Shown here piece after piece: positions 31,581 to 42,364 of a DNA stretch of 64,000 nt. The DNA is taken from NCBI RefSeq assembly GCF_001548115.1, contig NZ_AP014821.1:3413262-3477261 (forward strand). Direction: 5' to 3'. The stretch comes from Geminocystis sp. NIES-3709 (GTDB lineage: Bacteria; Cyanobacteriota; Cyanobacteriia; Cyanobacteriales; Cyanobacteriaceae). How positions within the stretch are numbered: the stretch's first letter is position 1; each line of letters begins with the position of its first letter. The position numbers and the translations under genes were made by a program. Below the pieces are notes generated by a model. That model was not told the origin of the DNA, searched no databases, and saw only the letters and a program-made list of their open reading frames with translations.

Positions 31581-33366
31581 TAGTTAACATTTGCAATTTG
31601 TATAAACTAGCATAAAGTCCATTTTCTGTTAGTAATTGATCATGATTCCCTGATTCAATTAATTCTCCGTGTTTTAACACTAAAATTTTGTCCACATTCC
31701 GAATGGTAGAAAGACGATGGGCGATAATAATAGCGGTTTTGTTGATTAATAGTTTATCTAAGGCTTGTTGAGTATCTGCTTCCGTTGCCACATCTAAACT
31801 GGAAGTTGCTTCGTCTAAAACTAAAATGTTCGGGTTACGAATGGCAACTCTGGCAAAGGCTAACAGTTGTTTTTGTCCTCCAGAAAGGTTTGCTCCTCTT
31901 TCCCTCAAGGGTGTATCATATCCTAGAGGAAGTCGATCGATGAATGTATCAATATTAGTAATCTCGGCCGCTTTTTTAATTTCTTCAAAACTGTATTCTT
32001 CTCCTAAAGTGATATTTCGCTTCACATCACCCGCAAAGATAAAACTTTCTTGTAAAATTACTCCAATATGGCTTCTTAACTCTTTTTGAGTTATGTCTTT
32101 TATATCAATACCATCAACTAAAATTCGTCCTTGAGTTGGTTCATATAATCGGCATAATAACCTAATTATAGAGCTTTTTCCTGCTCCTGTTGGTCCTACC
32201 AACGCAACTTTTTCCCCCGGATTAATAGTAAAATTCAGATTTTTTAAAACATATTCATCGGGTTTATAGCCAAAAGACACATTCTCAAATCTAATTTCTC
32301 CTATTTTCTCATGTTCTCCTTTCGTTTCAAAACTAATATTGTCTTCTCTATCTTTTATTTCAGCAGGAATACTCATTAATTCATTAATTCTCTCAATGGC
32401 AGTAAATCCAGATTGAAACATGGTAAATTTATCAGCAAATTGACGTAAAGGATCAAATAATCGTTGAGAATACAGAATGAAAGCCGATAATATTCCAAAA
32501 CTGAGATTATCTCCTAATACCAATAATCCCCCTAACCATAACACACCAGCGATCGCCACCAGAGAAATCCATTCAAGGGTAGCCGACACTGCCGAATCAT
32601 GAAAAATAGTTTTATCAACGGCATCACGGTATCGATCGTTCGTAACTTTAAAAATTTCACTATTATATTTTTCTCTACCAAATAACTGTACAATATTGAT
32701 ACCAACAACATTTTCCTGTAATATGGAGTTAAGAGTAGATAATTCTTCCCTAGCGATATAATTTGCTTTACGATATTGTCTTTGAAAATAAATAATCAAT
32801 GCAGTGACAGGAATTAACATCAATACCAACAGAGAAGCCAATTGCCATTGTAAAGAAAACATCGTCAAAATAATTACCAGAATTGACACTAAATCACTTA
32901 AAATACCGATCGCACCTGTAGCAAATACATCCCCTAATGCTTCCACATCATTGGTAATGCGAGTAACTAATTTTCCCACGGGAGTTTTATGAAAAAAACT
33001 AGAAGATAAAGAAGTAATATGATTAAATAAATCGTCCCTAATAAAAGCAGTTATTTCCTGTCCGACTTTTTGAACTAAAAAACCTTGAACTGATTGAAAA
33101 ACAGTCCTAATAATAATAGAAAAAAGTAAAATAAAACCTAATAAATTTAACCCGTTAGACACTGAATAAGTACTTAAAAATGACCATGTAGGCTCTTTCC
33201 TTAACAAAGAAATTGCTTGACCTACAAGGAGAGGTTGTACTGCACCTGCTAAAGATAAAGGTATTAACAAGACTAAAGAAATTAGTAAAATAGATGAGTT
33301 TCGTTTGGCATAAGGAGCTATTTTTAATAATAATCCCCAGTCGTTCTCTTTTGTTTTTATCTGCAT
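31564..33366 (-). CDS. ABC exporter, fused permease and ATPase (MsbA-like)
   Basis: The 600-residue half-transporter has six membrane helices in the first 320 residues and an ATPase domain after about 355. The Walker A motif is GPTGAGKSSI, the signature is LSGGQKQLLAFARVA, and Walker B is NILVLDEATSSLD. Exporters of this type flip lipids, drugs or peptides as homodimers. The substrate is not predictable. The next gene on the opposite strand is guaA. Confidence 0.92.
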   Translation of the reverse strand: MQIKTKENDWGLLLKIAPYAKRNSSILLISLVLLIPLSLAGAVQPLLVGQAISLLRKEPTWSFLSTYSVSNGLNLLGFILLFSIIIRTVFQSVQGFLVQKVGQEITAFIRDDLFNHITSLSSSFFHKTPVGKLVTRITNDVEALGDVFATGAIGILSDLVSILVIILTMFSLQWQLASLLVLMLIPVTALIIYFQRQYRKANYIAREELSTLNSILQENVVGINIVQLFGREKYNSEIFKVTNDRYRDAVDKTIFHDSAVSATLEWISLVAIAGVLWLGGLLVLGDNLSFGILSAFILYSQRLFDPLRQFADKFTMFQSGFTAIERINELMSIPAEIKDREDNISFETKGEHEKIGEIRFENVSFGYKPDEYVLKNLNFTINPGEKVALVGPTGAGKSSIIRLLCRLYEPTQGRILVDGIDIKDITQKELRSHIGVILQESFIFAGDVKRNITLGEEYSFEEIKKAAEITNIDTFIDRLPLGYDTPLRERGANLSGGQKQLLAFARVAIRNPNILVLDEATSSLDVATEADTQQALDKLLINKTAIIIAHRLSTIRNVDKILVLKHGELIESGNHDQLLTENGLYASLYKLQMLTNFSEP

Positions 33367-33780
33367 TTTTTTATATTAAATATTTATTAGTATAATAAAC
33401 TATTGATAAAACCTATAATATTTATTCTTGATCATTAATCAATTATAAAGTAATTATAGTATTTATAAAGAATAGCTTAAATATAAAATATCCTAATTTT
33501 ATAAAGATTATGGGCGTTGGTTATTTTAACAATTTATTGTTTTATTTTTATACTTAATTATCATGATGAATGTGATTGTAGCTGTTTAATTAATTCAAAA
33601 ATCACTAAGTTAAATTAGGATTAGTAAAAATAACAGAATAATTGATAATTTTAAAAATATAATAGGTTAAGTTTCCTCGAAAGATATATAATAAAGTATG
33701 ATCTTATTTTCCCCATTTATCAGGGTTTTTGATGATCGCAGATGTTCCAATAAAAAACCAACACATTAAAGTAAGTACCC
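33367..33780. other. Intergenic region upstream of guaA
   Basis: The 414 bases between the divergent ABC exporter and guaA are very AT-rich. A TATAAT hexamer at 33687-33692 is the best promoter candidate for guaA. A 22-codon frame from ATG 33732 to TAG 33798-33800 overlaps the GTG start of guaA in another phase. No RNA gene is seen. Confidence 0.4.
33687..33692 (+). promoter_or_regulatory. Candidate -10 box (TATAAT) of guaA
   Basis: A perfect TATAAT lies 94 bases before the guaA start. No good -35 hexamer stands 16-18 bases upstream, so this is tentative. Confidence 0.3.
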
Positions 33781-35409
33781 GTGACTATAGCAGATACTAG
33801 CCCCCCCAAATCACAAAATATAGATACTGACATTGATTCTAGCATTCATGTTCAACGTCAAATGATTGCCATTCTTGATTTCGGTTCTCAATATTCAGAA
33901 TTAATCGCCCGTCGCATCCGTGAAACTGAAGTTTATTCCGAAGTCATTTCTTATCGTACTACTGCGGAACAATTAAAAAAAATCAATCCAAAAGGTATTA
34001 TTCTTTCTGGAGGGCCTAGTTCGGTATATGACGATTATGCTCCCCTTTGTGATCCTGAAATTTGGCAATTGGGCATTCCCGTATTAGGTGTATGTTATGG
34101 TATGCAGTTGATGGTTAAACAATTGGGCGGTAAGGTGGAAAGGGCAAAAAGAGGTGAATATGGTAAGGCTTCTTTACACATAGATGATCCTACTGATTTG
34201 CTTACTAACGTAGAACAAGGATCAACAATGTGGATGAGTCACGGAGATTCTTGTACGGAGCTACCACTAGGTTTTAAAATTCTAGCTCATACTGATAATA
34301 CATCCTGTGCAGCGATCGCAGAACATAAACAAAAACTTTTTGGAGTTCAATTTCATCCAGAGGTAATTCATTCAGAATATGGTACTGCTTTAATTCGCAA
34401 TTTTGTCTATCATATATGCGGTTGCGAACCTACATGGACAACGAAGACCTTTGTGGCAGAATCCATTAAAGAAATTCGTGCTAGAGTAGGAGACAAACGG
34501 GTATTGTTAGCATTATCAGGTGGTGTAGATTCTTCTACCCTTGCCTTTTTACTTCATGAAGCCATCGGAGATCAGCTTACTTGTATGTTCATTGATCAGG
34601 GTTTCATGCGTAAAGGTGAACCAGAAAGACTTGTGGAGATTTTTGATAGGCAATTTCATATCAATGTTCAATATGTTAATGCTCGCGATCGATTTCTTGA
34701 TAAACTCAAAGGTGTAACAGATCCTGAAGAAAAACGTCGTTTGATCGGTCATGAATTTATCCAAGTATTTGAGGAAGAATCTAACCGTTTAGGTCCTTTT
34801 GACTATTTAGCCCAAGGTACATTATACCCTGATGTGATCGAATCTGCTGACACTAATGTTGATCCGAAAACAGGTGAAAGAGTTGCTGTCAAAATCAAGA
34901 GTCATCATAATGTCGGTGGTTTACCTAAAAATCTTCGTTTTAAATTAGTTGAACCTCTACGCAAATTATTCAAAGATGAAGTCCGCAAAGTAGGACGATC
35001 GATCGGTTTACCAGAAGAAATAGTCTCCCGTCATCCCTTCCCCGGACCCGGTTTAGCTATTCGTATTTTAGGAGAAGTAACATCTGAAAAACTAAACATA
35101 TTGCGAGATGCAGACTTCATCGTTAGAGACGAAATAAAAAAATGGGGTATGTATCATGATTTTTGGCAAGCATTTGCAGTATTGTTACCGGTTAGAAGTG
35201 TTGGTGTGATGGGAGATCAAAGAACTTACGCTTTCCCGATCGTCTTACGTCTTATCACCAGTGAAGATGGTATGACAGCAGATTGGGCAAGACCACCTTA
35301 TGATTTACTAGAAACTATGTCTAATCGTATGGTTAATGAAGTCAAAGGCGTTAATCGTGTGGTTTATGACATCACATCTAAACCCCCCGGTACGATCGAA
35401 TGGGAGTAA
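33781..35409 (+). CDS. guaA: GMP synthase (glutamine-hydrolysing)
   Basis: The glutamine amidotransferase half (about 30-215) has [20 protein letters not shown] and the nucleophile region [18 protein letters not shown]. The ATP-pyrophosphatase half starts with [18 protein letters not shown]. The C-terminus ([16 protein letters not shown] and the ending KPPGTIEWE) is the dimerisation domain. It converts XMP to GMP with glutamine and ATP. The start is GTG 33781; a later in-frame ATG (codon 28) precedes the conserved IAILDFGSQ, so the true start could be there. The length (542) suits the family with a short N-terminal extension. Confidence 0.96.
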   Translation: MTIADTSPPKSQNIDTDIDSSIHVQRQMIAILDFGSQYSELIARRIRETEVYSEVISYRTTAEQLKKINPKGIILSGGPSSVYDDYAPLCDPEIWQLGIPVLGVCYGMQLMVKQLGGKVERAKRGEYGKASLHIDDPTDLLTNVEQGSTMWMSHGDSCTELPLGFKILAHTDNTSCAAIAEHKQKLFGVQFHPEVIHSEYGTALIRNFVYHICGCEPTWTTKTFVAESIKEIRARVGDKRVLLALSGGVDSSTLAFLLHEAIGDQLTCMFIDQGFMRKGEPERLVEIFDRQFHINVQYVNARDRFLDKLKGVTDPEEKRRLIGHEFIQVFEEESNRLGPFDYLAQGTLYPDVIESADTNVDPKTGERVAVKIKSHHNVGGLPKNLRFKLVEPLRKLFKDEVRKVGRSIGLPEEIVSRHPFPGPGLAIRILGEVTSEKLNILRDADFIVRDEIKKWGMYHDFWQAFAVLLPVRSVGVMGDQRTYAFPIVLRLITSEDGMTADWARPPYDLLETMSNRMVNEVKGVNRVVYDITSKPPGTIEWE

Positions 35410-35481
35410 ATAATTAACAATTAATAATTAACAATTAATGTGTGGGTCATTTTAAACATTCTAAATTCTAAATTCAATCCT

Positions 35482-36141
35482 ATGTTTTTATTCGGACTCG
35501 GCGATAAAAAATTAACTTTACCTACCAAAGAAGAAGCGTTACCCGGCAGAAGTACAAAAATGCCTATTCCTAAGCAACATTATGTCAACGGTAATCCCAT
35601 GAGTCCTCCTTATCCTGAGACTATGCAAATGGCAATGTTTGGCATGGGGTGTTTTTGGGGTGCTGAACGTAAATTCTGGCAGTTACCAAAAGGCATTTAT
35701 ATAACGGCTGTGGGCTATTGTGCCGGTTTAACTCCAAATCCAAGCTATGAAGAGGTTTGTAGCGGTAGAACGGGTCATAATGAAGTGGTATTGGTGGTTT
35801 TTGATCCTAATACCATATCTTATGAAAATCTCTTAAAAGTATTTTGGGAAAATCATGATCCGACTCAGGGGATGCGTCAAGGGAATGATAAAGGAACTCA
35901 GTATCGATCGGGTATTTATACTTATTCTGATGAGCAACAAACTTTGGCAGAAAAATCTAAACAGATGTACCAATTAGAGCTAAAAAAAGCAGGTTATGAT
36001 GAAATTACAACAGAAATCATCCCTGCACCTGAATTTTATTTTGCAGAAGGTTATCATCAACAATATTTAGCTAAAAATCCTAATGGTTATTGCGGTTTAG
36101 GAGGAACAAAAGTTTCTTGTCCTTCTTTTAATCTTAACTAA
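35482..36141 (+). CDS. msrA: Peptide-methionine (S)-S-oxide reductase MsrA
   Basis: The active-site motif [11 protein letters not shown] is plain, followed by [17 protein letters not shown] and [20 protein letters not shown], all typical MsrA. The enzyme reduces methionine-S-sulfoxide using thioredoxin. The start is placed at ATG 35482 because [15 protein letters not shown] is the usual beginning of cyanobacterial MsrA; an in-frame GTG at 35440 would add 14 residues. The protein is then 219 residues with an N-terminal extension of about 50 before the catalytic core. It follows guaA by 72 bases. Confidence 0.95.
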   Translation: MFLFGLGDKKLTLPTKEEALPGRSTKMPIPKQHYVNGNPMSPPYPETMQMAMFGMGCFWGAERKFWQLPKGIYITAVGYCAGLTPNPSYEEVCSGRTGHNEVVLVVFDPNTISYENLLKVFWENHDPTQGMRQGNDKGTQYRSGIYTYSDEQQTLAEKSKQMYQLELKKAGYDEITTEIIPAPEFYFAEGYHQQYLAKNPNGYCGLGGTKVSCPSFNLN

Positions 36142-36233
36142 ATTTATGAATTTTTGTCTTGATCTTTAAGTATGCTTAGTAATAGTGGGCATTGTTCACT
36201 CTACTAAGTTAACTTTTAACGATCAATTCAAGT

Positions 36234-38624
36234 ATGAATAATTTTCCTAGTAATGCTACTGTTTTAGCTACAAATCCTTATATTATTATTAATAATCAAG
36301 GTGAAATTTCTCCTTGTTTTGAGTTAACAAAATCTCAACATATTTTAGGACGAGATCCGAATTTTGCTGATTTATTAGTACCCTCAGATTGGTCTGTTAT
36401 TAGTCGTTGTCAGGCTACTATTATTAAAGTTAATAATGATTATATTATCTATGATGGCGATCGAAATAATCCCAGTAGTAATAAATTATTTATTAATAAT
36501 TCTTTAATTACACCTAATCAGGGTTATCGTTTAAATAATGGTGATACTATTAGAATTGGACAAAATATTAATGTTTTAGTAATGATTCAATTTTTTGATC
36601 CAAATAAGAGTTTTGCGATCGAAAATACTGGTCAAAAATCAATTTCATTAAAACAAAAATCTACAGTTTTAGGAAGAGATGAAACAGCAAATTTACGATT
36701 AATTGCCCCTACTGTTTCTCGTAAACACGCAGTGATAGATTATCAAAGTGACGGTAAATATATTTTACATGACTATAGCAGTAATGGAGTTTTTGTTGAT
36801 GATATTAAAGTTGATGGTAAAATTAATTTAACTTCAGGATCTATTATTAAAATTGCTCCTTATACCCTCGTCATTCAAGGAGATGAATTATTAATTGCTG
36901 ATAACGGGGATAATATTCGTTTAGATGCAGAAAATATTTTAAGAGTTGTTAAAGATAAAAAAGGCAAACCTATCACTTTATTAAACAATATTTCTTTACC
37001 GATCGAACCTGGACAATTAGTTGCTTTAGTGGGAGGTAGTGGTGCGGGAAAATCAACTTTTATGCGGACTCTATTAGGTATCGAGCCTACAACTTCGGGG
37101 ACTGTATATTTAAACGGAGAAAACTTAAGAAATAACTTTAATATTTATCGTAATCAAATTGGTTATGTACCTCAATCTGATATTGTTCATCGTGATTTAA
37201 GGGTAGAAGAAGTTTTGCGATATACTGCTAAATTAAGACTACCTAATGATGCAGATATTGACTCAATTATTGAAAAAACTTTAGTTGATATTGAAATGGT
37301 AGAAAGACGAGATGTTTTTGTAAAAAATTTGAGTGGTGGACAGTTAAAAAGAGTCTCGATCGGGGTAGAATTATTAGTAGATCCAAAGCTATTTTTTCTT
37401 GATGAACCTACTTCTGGTTTAGATCCGGGATTGGATAAAAAGATGATGCAATTGTTAAGAAAGTTAGCAGATCAAGGAAGAACAGTGATTCTTGTTACCC
37501 ATGCTACTACTAATATTAACCTCTGCGATCGATTAGTATTTTTAGGACAAGGCGGAAATTTATGCTATTTTGGCAATTATCAAGATGCTACGAAATTTTT
37601 TGACTTAAAAACAGGAGATTTTGCTGATATTTATATACAATTAGATAGTAAAGAAGCTGTTTTAGATACCGCTAATAAATTTAAACGATCGGAATTTTAT
37701 GATAAATATATAACTCAAAAATTAGGCACAGATTATCAAAGTAAAGCTACCATAAAACCAAAAAAAGTTAAGGGTAATTTTATTCAACAAGTTTTAATTT
37801 TATCTCAAAGATATTATCAATTAATTATGAGAGATAAAGTTAATTTAATTATCTCTTTATTAACGGCACCTATTGGCATATTTTTAATTGATTTAGCTAT
37901 TAGAAAACAAGAACCTTTTATTTTAGGGGAAAAAGCAGATCCAGCTTTAGCACCTTTAACTCAAACTGTGATATTTGTATTCACTTCTGCGGCAATTTGG
38001 GTAGGTTTAGCAACATCCTTACAAGAAATAGTAAAAGAAATAGATATTTACTTACGAGAAAGATTAGTTAACCTAAATTTATTCGCTTATTTAAAATCAA
38101 AAATAGGCGTATTAAGTGGATTAGCATTTTTACAAACTGTTTTGATGGTAGCAGTTATTTTATTCGCCTTTTCTCCTCCTGAATCCGAGACAATTTCATG
38201 GTTAGCAGGGATTAGTATCACCACTTTTCTAACACTTTTTGCCTCCATGTCTCTCGGTTTAATGATTTCTGCCACCGTCAAAAATAGTACCCAAGCCAAT
38301 AGTGCTTTACCTTTGCTTTTGTTACCACAAATTATCTTCTCAGGAGTTTTATTTCAAATTGAAGGTGTTGCTAAGTATTTGTCGTGGTCGATGATAAGTC
38401 GTTGGTCTGTAGGTGCTTATGGTTCATTAGTTAATATCAATAGCCTAGTACCTGAAGTAAAAGTATTACCTGATGGTACAGAAATTGAACCACCTTTCAA
38501 AATTACGGATGTTTATGATCCTGACTGGGGTAATTTAAGTTTAAACTGGAAAATCTTAGTATTACACAGTCTTATCTATTTAACCATTACATGGATTATG
38601 CAAAAAAGAAAAGACATTCTTTAA
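36234..38624 (+). CDS. FHA-FHA-ABC transporter (ABCG/ABC-2 type)
   Basis: The 796-residue protein starts with two forkhead-associated domains: the first (about 15-115) around ILGRDPNFADL and SVISRCQATI, the second (about 130-225) around VLGRDETANLRLIAPTVSRK. The ATPase follows (about 240-470), with Walker A GGSGAGKSTFM near 267, signature LSGGQLKRVSIGVELLVDP and Walker B FFLDEPTSGLDPG. The C-terminus (about 540-790) is an ABC-2 permease of six helices. FHA domains bind phosphothreonine, so transport may be gated by Ser/Thr phosphorylation. The substrate is unknown. A PP2C phosphatase is encoded elsewhere in the window (20.9 kb). Confidence 0.9.
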   Translation: MNNFPSNATVLATNPYIIINNQGEISPCFELTKSQHILGRDPNFADLLVPSDWSVISRCQATIIKVNNDYIIYDGDRNNPSSNKLFINNSLITPNQGYRLNNGDTIRIGQNINVLVMIQFFDPNKSFAIENTGQKSISLKQKSTVLGRDETANLRLIAPTVSRKHAVIDYQSDGKYILHDYSSNGVFVDDIKVDGKINLTSGSIIKIAPYTLVIQGDELLIADNGDNIRLDAENILRVVKDKKGKPITLLNNISLPIEPGQLVALVGGSGAGKSTFMRTLLGIEPTTSGTVYLNGENLRNNFNIYRNQIGYVPQSDIVHRDLRVEEVLRYTAKLRLPNDADIDSIIEKTLVDIEMVERRDVFVKNLSGGQLKRVSIGVELLVDPKLFFLDEPTSGLDPGLDKKMMQLLRKLADQGRTVILVTHATTNINLCDRLVFLGQGGNLCYFGNYQDATKFFDLKTGDFADIYIQLDSKEAVLDTANKFKRSEFYDKYITQKLGTDYQSKATIKPKKVKGNFIQQVLILSQRYYQLIMRDKVNLIISLLTAPIGIFLIDLAIRKQEPFILGEKADPALAPLTQTVIFVFTSAAIWVGLATSLQEIVKEIDIYLRERLVNLNLFAYLKSKIGVLSGLAFLQTVLMVAVILFAFSPPESETISWLAGISITTFLTLFASMSLGLMISATVKNSTQANSALPLLLLPQIIFSGVLFQIEGVAKYLSWSMISRWSVGAYGSLVNINSLVPEVKVLPDGTEIEPPFKITDVYDPDWGNLSLNWKILVLHSLIYLTITWIMQKRKDIL

Positions 38625-38689
38625 ATATCTCAATTCGAGATAAATCGGTAGAATTTTGAGGATAAATCAATTTAATAAATCCTTTAAAA

Positions 38690-39250
38690 TTAAAATAATT
38701 TTTGAAGATCAATTTTTATTTCAGTAGGATTATTCAAGTTAACAGTATTTTCAGGGGAAAGTTTTTGTATATTTTGATAATAATTTTTCTGAGGATTTTG
38801 ATATATTTCTAAAAAGTTTTGATTTAAGTCAATTAACCATACTTCTTGAATTTTACTTTCAGCATAAAGAGGTAATTTAATATTTCGATCGTAATCAATA
38901 CTGGTATCCGCTACTTCTATTAATAAAAAAATATCATCAGGATTGGGATGGTTAAAAGCGTAAAAATCTTCCCTCGGTTTGAGTAAAACTAGATCAGGTT
39001 GTGGCTCAGAATTATTATTTAATTTTATTGGATTTTGAACACTTATAATTACTTGCTCTCCCAATTTTATACTTAATAATTGATTTAATTTGTTAACACA
39101 AGAAGCGTGTTTAAATCCTACTGGTGACATTTCAAATATTTCTCCTTTAATTAACTCAATAAAGTAATCTTCTTTTAAAATACCAAAATGGATCATTTGG
39201 TGATAATCTTCAGTAGAAAATTTTAGAGTAGGGAATCTTAATGCCTTCAT
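38690..39250 (-). CDS. Uma2 family (DUF820) putative endonuclease
   Basis: The 186-residue protein has the DUF820/Uma2 pattern: LIKGEIFEMSPVGFKHASC, PQPDLVLLKPREDFY, ILLIEVADTSIDYDRNIKLP and YAESKIQEVWLIDL. The Glu, Asp and Lys residues match the PD-(D/E)XK nuclease core. Cyanobacteria carry dozens of such genes, whose function is not established. It has no toxin-antitoxin-like partner next to it. Confidence 0.9.
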   Translation of the reverse strand: MKALRFPTLKFSTEDYHQMIHFGILKEDYFIELIKGEIFEMSPVGFKHASCVNKLNQLLSIKLGEQVIISVQNPIKLNNNSEPQPDLVLLKPREDFYAFNHPNPDDIFLLIEVADTSIDYDRNIKLPLYAESKIQEVWLIDLNQNFLEIYQNPQKNYYQNIQKLSPENTVNLNNPTEIKIDLQKLF

Positions 39251-39487
39251 ATCTGTTTATTTCATCAAAGTTTTTCTTTAATATAGCAAATTTTTCAAAG
39301 CCAGTTTTAGATATTTATGGTAGAGAGAGAATGAAATTTGTGATTATTATTATTTTCTCTCTATTTTTTTTAAGTCTTTTTTGATTAATTTTCTTCTAAT
39401 TTAATCTAAAGTAGAGATATAGATATAATACTATTAATTTTACTATACTCTACACCTATTTTGATCAAAAAACTATTTTAATAAACT

Positions 39488-40687
39488 CTAAATACTGATC
39501 ATAATTAACTGTTTTTTGATTAACGATCGAACTTGATCGAGACTAAAATTAACCTGAGTAAGAATATCTTTTACTGTTAAACTTTGAATCGGATTTTTAG
39601 CACAATATTGCATAAACGCAAACTCCTCATCATCAATAGTTATCGGTTGAAATTGATAATCTAATAAACTTTTGCTTTCCCATCCAAAAATACAGGGATT
39701 AAGTTCAGGTTTTCCTTGATTTAGTAAATCATTATCTTCCCAATTATGTCTAATTAAAGGAGGTTTTGTTAAGAAAAACTCATAATGGGTGATATTATCG
39801 GGATCAAGTACTTCAATTAAACGATAACGTTGTTGAGGTGTTAAATTTTTTGCTCGACTGATTAAGTCTGGATTTTTGCCGATTAATCTTTCTAATTGCC
39901 ATGTATCAGGATTGGAAAAACCAACAAATTCTAAACCAGAACTATTGATAAATTCGAATAAAGTATCAATATTATAGTCAACTTCTTGGGGATGGACGTA
40001 CATATCTGCAAAACATTCATCTCTTTGATTTTCCCATTGCCAACGTTGTTTTTCTTTTGTTACTAAACGATTGTTTTCCGGTAGTGTGGCAAAAATTTCC
40101 CTACCAACTTTTACCCCATCTACATAATCTCCTCGTTTGTCACCTTGTAGAAGTGCAATTGCTTTTTGCATTAATTGAATTTCCCATCTACCCAACTCCC
40201 CATAGACGAAAATGTGCATAATTCCACCTAATGCTAACTTCTTAGCTAAGGCTTTAATACCTGTTTCTGGTTCTGGTAAATGATGTAATACACCAACACA
40301 ATTAATTAAATCAAAAGTACCCTCTAAATTATCAACGGATTCAAGGGGAAGTTGTTTAAAGGTGATTGTACCTTGAAAATTATTTAATACCCCTGATTTT
40401 TCTAGTCGTTTTTGTGCAGTAGCTAAAGCATTTTCACTTATATCGATGGCAGTTATATCAGCGTAAGGATTATGAAGTACTAAATATTCAGTACCAGATC
40501 CTGTACCACAACCAGCATCCAAAATACGGATTTTTTCTTGTGAGGGTTTTATTCCAGTACAAAAGCTATAAGCTGATTGATAGTGCCAACGCCAATTATA
40601 TCCCGGAGGTGGTTCATCTAATAAAGGATCTGGAGGAAAAGGATATGTGTTATAAAGTTTTTGAACGGCTTTTCTAACTTCGGACAT
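39488..40687 (-). CDS. Class I SAM-dependent methyltransferase with C-terminal extension
   Basis: The SAM-binding motif ILDAGCGTGSGTEYL (about 55-70), ITAIDISENAL and INCVGVLHHLPEPETG show a class I methyltransferase. The N-terminus (VQKLYNTYPFPPDPLLDE) and a 130-residue C-terminal region after about 270 are shared by cyanobacterial homologues. The substrate is unknown. The end of the protein (SLTVKDILTQVNFSLDQVRS) looks like a small winged-helix element. The gene is divergent from the aldehyde dehydrogenase gene by 190 bases. Confidence 0.85.
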   Translation of the reverse strand: MSEVRKAVQKLYNTYPFPPDPLLDEPPPGYNWRWHYQSAYSFCTGIKPSQEKIRILDAGCGTGSGTEYLVLHNPYADITAIDISENALATAQKRLEKSGVLNNFQGTITFKQLPLESVDNLEGTFDLINCVGVLHHLPEPETGIKALAKKLALGGIMHIFVYGELGRWEIQLMQKAIALLQGDKRGDYVDGVKVGREIFATLPENNRLVTKEKQRWQWENQRDECFADMYVHPQEVDYNIDTLFEFINSSGLEFVGFSNPDTWQLERLIGKNPDLISRAKNLTPQQRYRLIEVLDPDNITHYEFFLTKPPLIRHNWEDNDLLNQGKPELNPCIFGWESKSLLDYQFQPITIDDEEFAFMQYCAKNPIQSLTVKDILTQVNFSLDQVRSLIKKQLIMISI

Positions 40688-40877
40688 TTTATTTTATTCA
40701 TATCATTATTGATCAATTATTTATTATCGATCGTAAATGATAATATTGATACTCACTTCATCAAATCAACGATTCTAAGATAGTCATTAAAATATTGCAA
40801 GTTATTAAGAAACACCGATCGACCAAGATAACAAACTTACAATAGAGTTAGTTACTATCATTAAACCAGAAATAGAT

Positions 40878-42242
40878 ATGACGATCGCCACTATTAACCC
40901 CTTCAATGGAGAAACCCTACAAATTTTTACACCTTTAACCAGTGAAGAAATTAATCAAAAATTGGCTTTAGCCGTCTCCACATTTCAAGACTATCGTCTT
41001 ACATCTTTAGAATTTCGGGGAGAAAGATTACTCAAAACAGCAGAAATATTGGAAGTAAATAGAGAAAAATATGCCAAGTTAATGACGATAGAAATGGGTA
41101 AACCCATTAAACAAGCCGTAGCTGAAATTAATAAATGTGCAGTAGTTTGTCGTTTTTATGCAGAAAATGCCCAAAAATTCCTAACTCCCAAATATATTGA
41201 CACTGATGCTAGTGAAAGTTTCGTTACTTATCAACCTTTAGGAGCTATTTTAGCCGTAATGCCTTGGAATTTTCCCTTTTGGCAAGTATTTCGTTTCCTT
41301 TCTCCCGCTTTGATGGCTGGTAATGTGGGATTGCTTAAACACGCTTCTAATGTGCCTCAATGTGCTTTAGCGATCGAATCTGTGTTATTATCGGCTGGTT
41401 TTCCTGAAGGTGTTTTCCAAACTTTATTAATAGAATCCCCTCAAGTTGAAAAGGTGTTAAGGGATAGTCGAGTCAAAGCAGTCACTCTTACCGGTAGCGA
41501 ATTAGCAGGAAAAAGTGTGGCTTCTATCGCCGGTCAAGAATTAAAGAAATCTGTATTAGAATTAGGTGGTAGTGATCCTTTTATCGTTTTAGATGATGCT
41601 AATATCGAGGAGGCCACAGAAGTCGCCGTTACTGCTAGAATGTTGAATAATGGTCAAACTTGCATCGCCGCTAAAAGATTTATTTTACACAACTCGATCG
41701 CTGATGAATTTGAAAAATTATTAGTAGAAAAATATCACAATCTCATTCTTGGTGATCCTCTTGAACCTAACACGGATATAGGCCCTTTAGCAACCCCAAA
41801 CATTCTCAAAGATATTACTCATCAAGTCAGTAAAACGATCGAAATGGGTGGTAAAGTTTTAATTGGTGGACAAACCATAGAAAATAAAGGTAATTTTTAT
41901 CCCCCCACAATTTTGACGAATATTCCTGTTAATTCCCCTGGCATGATTGAGGAATTTTTTGGGCCTGTAGCGTTATTATTTAGAGTAAATAACCTTCAAG
42001 AAGCGATCGAGTTAGCTAATTCAACTATTTTTGGCTTAGGTGCATCAATATGGACAAAAAACGAAGAAAATATTAAAATAGCCGTCAGGGATATAGAAGT
42101 GGGAGCATTATTTATCAATGGATTAGTAAAATCCGATCCTCGTTTACCATTTGGTGGCACAAAAAGTTCAGGTTATGGTAGAGAATTAAGTATGGAAGGA
42201 ATGCACGAATTTGTAAATATTAAGACTGTTTGGCAAAAATAA
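40878..42242 (+). CDS. gabD: NAD(P)-dependent succinate-semialdehyde dehydrogenase
   Basis: The 454-residue aldehyde dehydrogenase has AVMPWNFPFWQVFRFLSPAL (coenzyme site), the catalytic Glu in LELGGSDPFIVLDDAN and the catalytic Cys in NNGQTCIAAKRFI. The length of 454 and this layout match the short succinate-semialdehyde dehydrogenase of cyanobacteria, which completes the open TCA cycle with 2-oxoglutarate decarboxylase. Substrate is inferred from the family. The start has no strong Shine-Dalgarno sequence. Confidence 0.87.
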   Translation: MTIATINPFNGETLQIFTPLTSEEINQKLALAVSTFQDYRLTSLEFRGERLLKTAEILEVNREKYAKLMTIEMGKPIKQAVAEINKCAVVCRFYAENAQKFLTPKYIDTDASESFVTYQPLGAILAVMPWNFPFWQVFRFLSPALMAGNVGLLKHASNVPQCALAIESVLLSAGFPEGVFQTLLIESPQVEKVLRDSRVKAVTLTGSELAGKSVASIAGQELKKSVLELGGSDPFIVLDDANIEEATEVAVTARMLNNGQTCIAAKRFILHNSIADEFEKLLVEKYHNLILGDPLEPNTDIGPLATPNILKDITHQVSKTIEMGGKVLIGGQTIENKGNFYPPTILTNIPVNSPGMIEEFFGPVALLFRVNNLQEAIELANSTIFGLGASIWTKNEENIKIAVRDIEVGALFINGLVKSDPRLPFGGTKSSGYGRELSMEGMHEFVNIKTVWQK

Positions 42243-42257
42243 TCAAAATCTATACAG

Positions 42258-42350
42258 CCCATTTGATATTTACAGTTATATCTTAGGAAGAAAAAGTTTT
42301 TTACACAAACGAATACTGAGTAATCATTTTAGAAAAAGATACCAAATGGG
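42258..42350. repeat. 93-bp segment bounded by inverted repeats
   Basis: CCCATTTGATAT (42258-42269) and ATACCAAATGGG (42339-42350) are complementary at all but one base pair. The segment lies between the convergent aldehyde dehydrogenase and RTX genes. It could be a bidirectional terminator-like structure or a small mobile element; no T-run follows either arm closely. Confidence 0.45.
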
Positions 42351-42364
42351 TTCTATAAAAGTTA

